The notes under the pieces were generated by a model. It was not told where the DNA came from and searched no databases. It saw only the letters and a list, made by a program, of their open reading frames with translations. Shown here in pieces: positions 23,321 through 24,856 of a stretch of 24,856 nt of DNA; positions within the stretch are counted from its first letter, which is position 1, and each line of letters starts with the position of its first letter. The translations under genes were made by a program, and so were the position numbers. Source of the stretch: UMGS1668 sp035447605 (GTDB taxonomy: Bacteria; Bacillota; Clostridia; Oscillospirales; Ruminococcaceae); assembly GCA_035447605.1 (NCBI GenBank), contig DAOTHJ010000024.1, positions 1-24,856 on the forward strand, in the 5' to 3' direction.

Positions 23321-23980
23321 CTATAACAGTTCAAACTCATTTTTATGATACTTCAGCACACCGTCGTTCCGCAGGCGGGAGAGCTCCGCCGACATGGCGC
23401 TGCGCTCGACCGAGAGATAATCCGCAAGCTCCTGACGGCTGAACGGAATATGAAAGCGGCTGTTCCCCGCCTTTTTTGCCTCGGCCGAAAGGTAGGCCAT
23501 CAGCTTCTCGCGGGTGGTGCGCTTTGAAGTAAATTCGATCTTTTGCGTGAGCGCAATGTTCTTCATGGCCACGATATTGAGCAGATTCCGGATCAGCCGG
23601 CCGTGAAATTCACATGCATTTGCGCAGGGCGTTGCCAGCCTGCGGCAGTCGATGAACAGAAGCTCGCTGTCGGCCGTCGCGATTACGCTGACCGGAAGCG
23701 TCCGGATCTCCGTGCAGGCAAAGGACTCCCCAAACAGGTTCCCCGGACCGATTTTGGCAAGAATACTCCGGTTTCCGTAATAATCGTCCTTGACGATCTG
23801 CACCTCCCCGGAGAGCACAACGCCGAAGCGCTTTGGATTCTCTCCGCCGAAAAACACGGTCTGTCCCTTGTCGTAATGCGCCGTCTCTGCCGAAAGGCAG
23901 GATAAAAGCGGCCTCAGATCCGATTCCTCAATGCCCTGAAACAAATTTACCGCTTTCAGCATCTCCAGATTTTTTTCCAT
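23321..23980 (-). CDS. Crp/Fnr-family transcription regulator
   Basis: 219-residue regulator with an N-terminal cyclic-nucleotide-binding-like barrel (~10-120) and a C-terminal helix-turn-helix (~178-205, FSRQELADYLSVERSAMSAELSRL). Cysteines at 28, 89, 112, 119 and 123 do not form the FNR N-terminal cluster motif. The signal could be heme, nitrogen oxide or a metabolite; proximity to an iron-sulfur protein suggests redox or nitrosative stress. An AGAGGGA ribosome site precedes the ATG. A perfect 16-bp palindrome overlaps its own promoter, and a second identical one lies at the promoter of the divergent 4Fe-4S gene. Confidence 0.92.
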   Translation of the reverse strand: MEKNLEMLKAVNLFQGIEESDLRPLLSCLSAETAHYDKGQTVFFGGENPKRFGVVLSGEVQIVKDDYYGNRSILAKIGPGNLFGESFACTEIRTLPVSVIATADSELLFIDCRRLATPCANACEFHGRLIRNLLNIVAMKNIALTQKIEFTSKRTTREKLMAYLSAEAKKAGNSRFHIPFSRQELADYLSVERSAMSAELSRLRNDGVLKYHKNEFELL

Positions 23981-23992
23981 AAGTCCCTCTTT

Positions 23993-24008
23993 TGTTGGAA
24001 TTCCAACA
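23993..24008. promoter_or_regulatory. Palindromic operator, copy 1 (at the Crp/Fnr gene)
   Basis: TGTTGGAATTCCAACA, a perfect 16-bp palindrome, covering the -10 and transcript start of the regulator gene, the position for autorepression. The copy is part of a longer direct repeat (TTTTGTTGG... to CATACTTATTT) shared with copy 2. Confidence 0.85.
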
Positions 24009-24033
24009 TACTTATTTCTCTGAATCCTGTAAA
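24005..24033 (-). promoter_or_regulatory. Probable promoter of the Crp/Fnr gene
   Basis: On the minus strand TTTACA (24033-24028), 17-base spacer, TATGTT (24010-24005). The -10 lies partly within operator copy 1. Confidence 0.55.
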
Positions 24034-24149
24034 CTCAATTCGTACCATCGGCGAAGAGCCAAACCGCAATGACGGTCGCGGCAGCGTCCATAAGCATCTT
24101 CTTTTATCAAAAAACCAAAGCGCTGAAACTTGTTTCCGGAGCCGCGTTT

Positions 24150-24187
24150 TGTTGGAATTCCAACATACTTATTTTCTCAAATATAGT
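24150..24187 (+). promoter_or_regulatory. Palindromic operator copy 2 and promoter of the 4Fe-4S gene
   Basis: The same TGTTGGAATTCCAACA at 24150-24165, then TATAGT (24182-24187). The place of the -35 (24159-24164, TCCAAC) is poor and lies inside the palindrome. The palindrome is centred ~36 bases before the expected start (near 24194), so the regulator may activate or repress here. Confidence 0.7.
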
Positions 24188-24247
24188 AGACTGAGCTCGT
24201 AAAGTCAACAGAATTTCAAAATAATTTATGAAAAAGGGGTGACCGGA

Positions 24248-24856
24248 TTGAACCGGAAAATCATCGAGATCGACGAAGAGACCTGCAACGGCTGCGGATT
24301 ATGTGCTGCGGCTTGTCATGAAGGAGCCATCGGCATGGTGAATGGAAAAGCAAAACTCCTTCGGGACGATTACTGCGACGGTCTGGGAGACTGCCTGCCG
24401 GTCTGCCCGACGGGCTCCATCCGCTTCGTGGAGCGGGATGCGGCGGAATATAACGAGGCGGCCGTGCAGGAACACCGGCAGAAAAACTCCGAAGCTCCCC
24501 TGCCCTGCGGATGCCCCGGCACGCAGTCAAAAAGCATCTGCCGGGAAGGCGGCTGCGAGAGCGCCTGCTGCGACTCCGGCGAAACCAAAAGCCGGCTCTC
24601 CCAGTGGCCCGTCCAGATCAAGCTTGCTCCGGTAAGCGCCTCGTATTTCACGGACGCAAACCTTCTGGTCGCGGCCGACTGCACGGCGTACGCCTGCGGC
24701 GACTTCCACGACAGGTTTATCCGGAATCGGGTGACCCTGATCGGCTGCCCAAAGCTCGACGGCGTGGATTACGGCGAAAAGCTGACCGCCATTATAAGAA
24801 ACAATTCCATTAAAAGTGTCACGGTGGTGCGGATGGAAGTCCCCTGCTGCGGCGGG
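24248..24856 (+). CDS. 4Fe-4S-binding protein, 3' end cut by the window
   Basis: 203 codons are visible with no stop. The N-terminal ferredoxin part has Cys13-x2-Cys16-x2-Cys19-x3-Cys23 (CNGCGLCAAAC) and Cys43, Cys49, Cys53 (CDGLGDCLPVCP). A linker with CGCPG and many cysteines follows, then a conserved stretch SRLSQWPVQIKLAPVS, LLVAADCTAYACGDFHDRF, IGCPKLD and the end PCCGG. I know this arrangement from clostridial iron-sulfur proteins found beside Crp/Fnr regulators and hydroxylamine reductase; the exact role is unknown. The start is TTG (24248) with AAAAAGGGG eight bases ahead; an in-frame GTG at 24239 overlaps the ribosome site. The C-terminus lies outside the window. Confidence 0.88.
   Translation, partial: MNRKIIEIDEETCNGCGLCAAACHEGAIGMVNGKAKLLRDDYCDGLGDCLPVCPTGSIRFVERDAAEYNEAAVQEHRQKNSEAPLPCGCPGTQSKSICREGGCESACCDSGETKSRLSQWPVQIKLAPVSASYFTDANLLVAADCTAYACGDFHDRFIRNRVTLIGCPKLDGVDYGEKLTAIIRNNSIKSVTVVRMEVPCCGG

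Overview
The window (24,856 bases) looks like chromosomal DNA of an anaerobic, spore-forming member of the Clostridia, most likely Oscillospiraceae-like. The evidence is gene content read from the sequence: a SCIFF six-cysteine peptide with its radical-SAM maturase, a CwlD-like spore-cortex amidase, a possible SpoIIM-like protein, an iron-sulfur flavoprotein-like gene, a Crp/Fnr regulator next to a cluster-binding protein, sigma-A type promoters and strong GGAGG ribosome binding sites. No phage, insertion sequence or CRISPR array is visible. Layout: (1) 1-2,978: 3' part of tyrS, a terminator-rich gap, then two lipoprotein genes on the minus strand behind a near-consensus promoter. (2) 3,057-5,109: asd and dapA, two steps of lysine/diaminopimelate synthesis, minus strand, with a hairpin that covers the dapA ribosome binding site. 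(3) 5,134-9,947, plus strand: queA and tgt (queuosine tRNA modification), yajC (Sec accessory), a TIGR04086/DUF3792 membrane protein, then scfA-scfB, a ribosomally made peptide and its thioether-forming maturase. The asd and queA promoters face each other and share one -10 element. (4) 10,133-14,338, plus strand: a flavoprotein, an OmpR-type response regulator and its histidine kinase, and a polytopic membrane protein resembling SpoIIM. (5) 14,351-19,323, minus strand: a possible decayed reading frame, a Xer-type tyrosine recombinase with a striking 13-bp inverted repeat in its leader, a DUF6873-like protein, radA and a cwlD-like amidase. (6) 19,505-20,546: a 3' fragment of tRNA-Val in inverted orientation, a solitary corrinoid protein, and the intact tRNA-Val(TAC). 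(7) 20,641-23,176, minus strand: a PAS/degenerate GGDEF/HD-GYP protein with a long structured leader and a LURP-one-related protein. (8) 23,321-24,856: a Crp/Fnr regulator diverging from a 4Fe-4S protein cut by the window end, with two identical 16-bp palindromes, one at each promoter. Housekeeping functions dominate. The most unusual features are regulatory: the duplicated Crp/Fnr operator, the shared -10 of asd/queA, ribosome-site hairpins, the terminator between scfA and scfB, and the inverted tRNA fragment.
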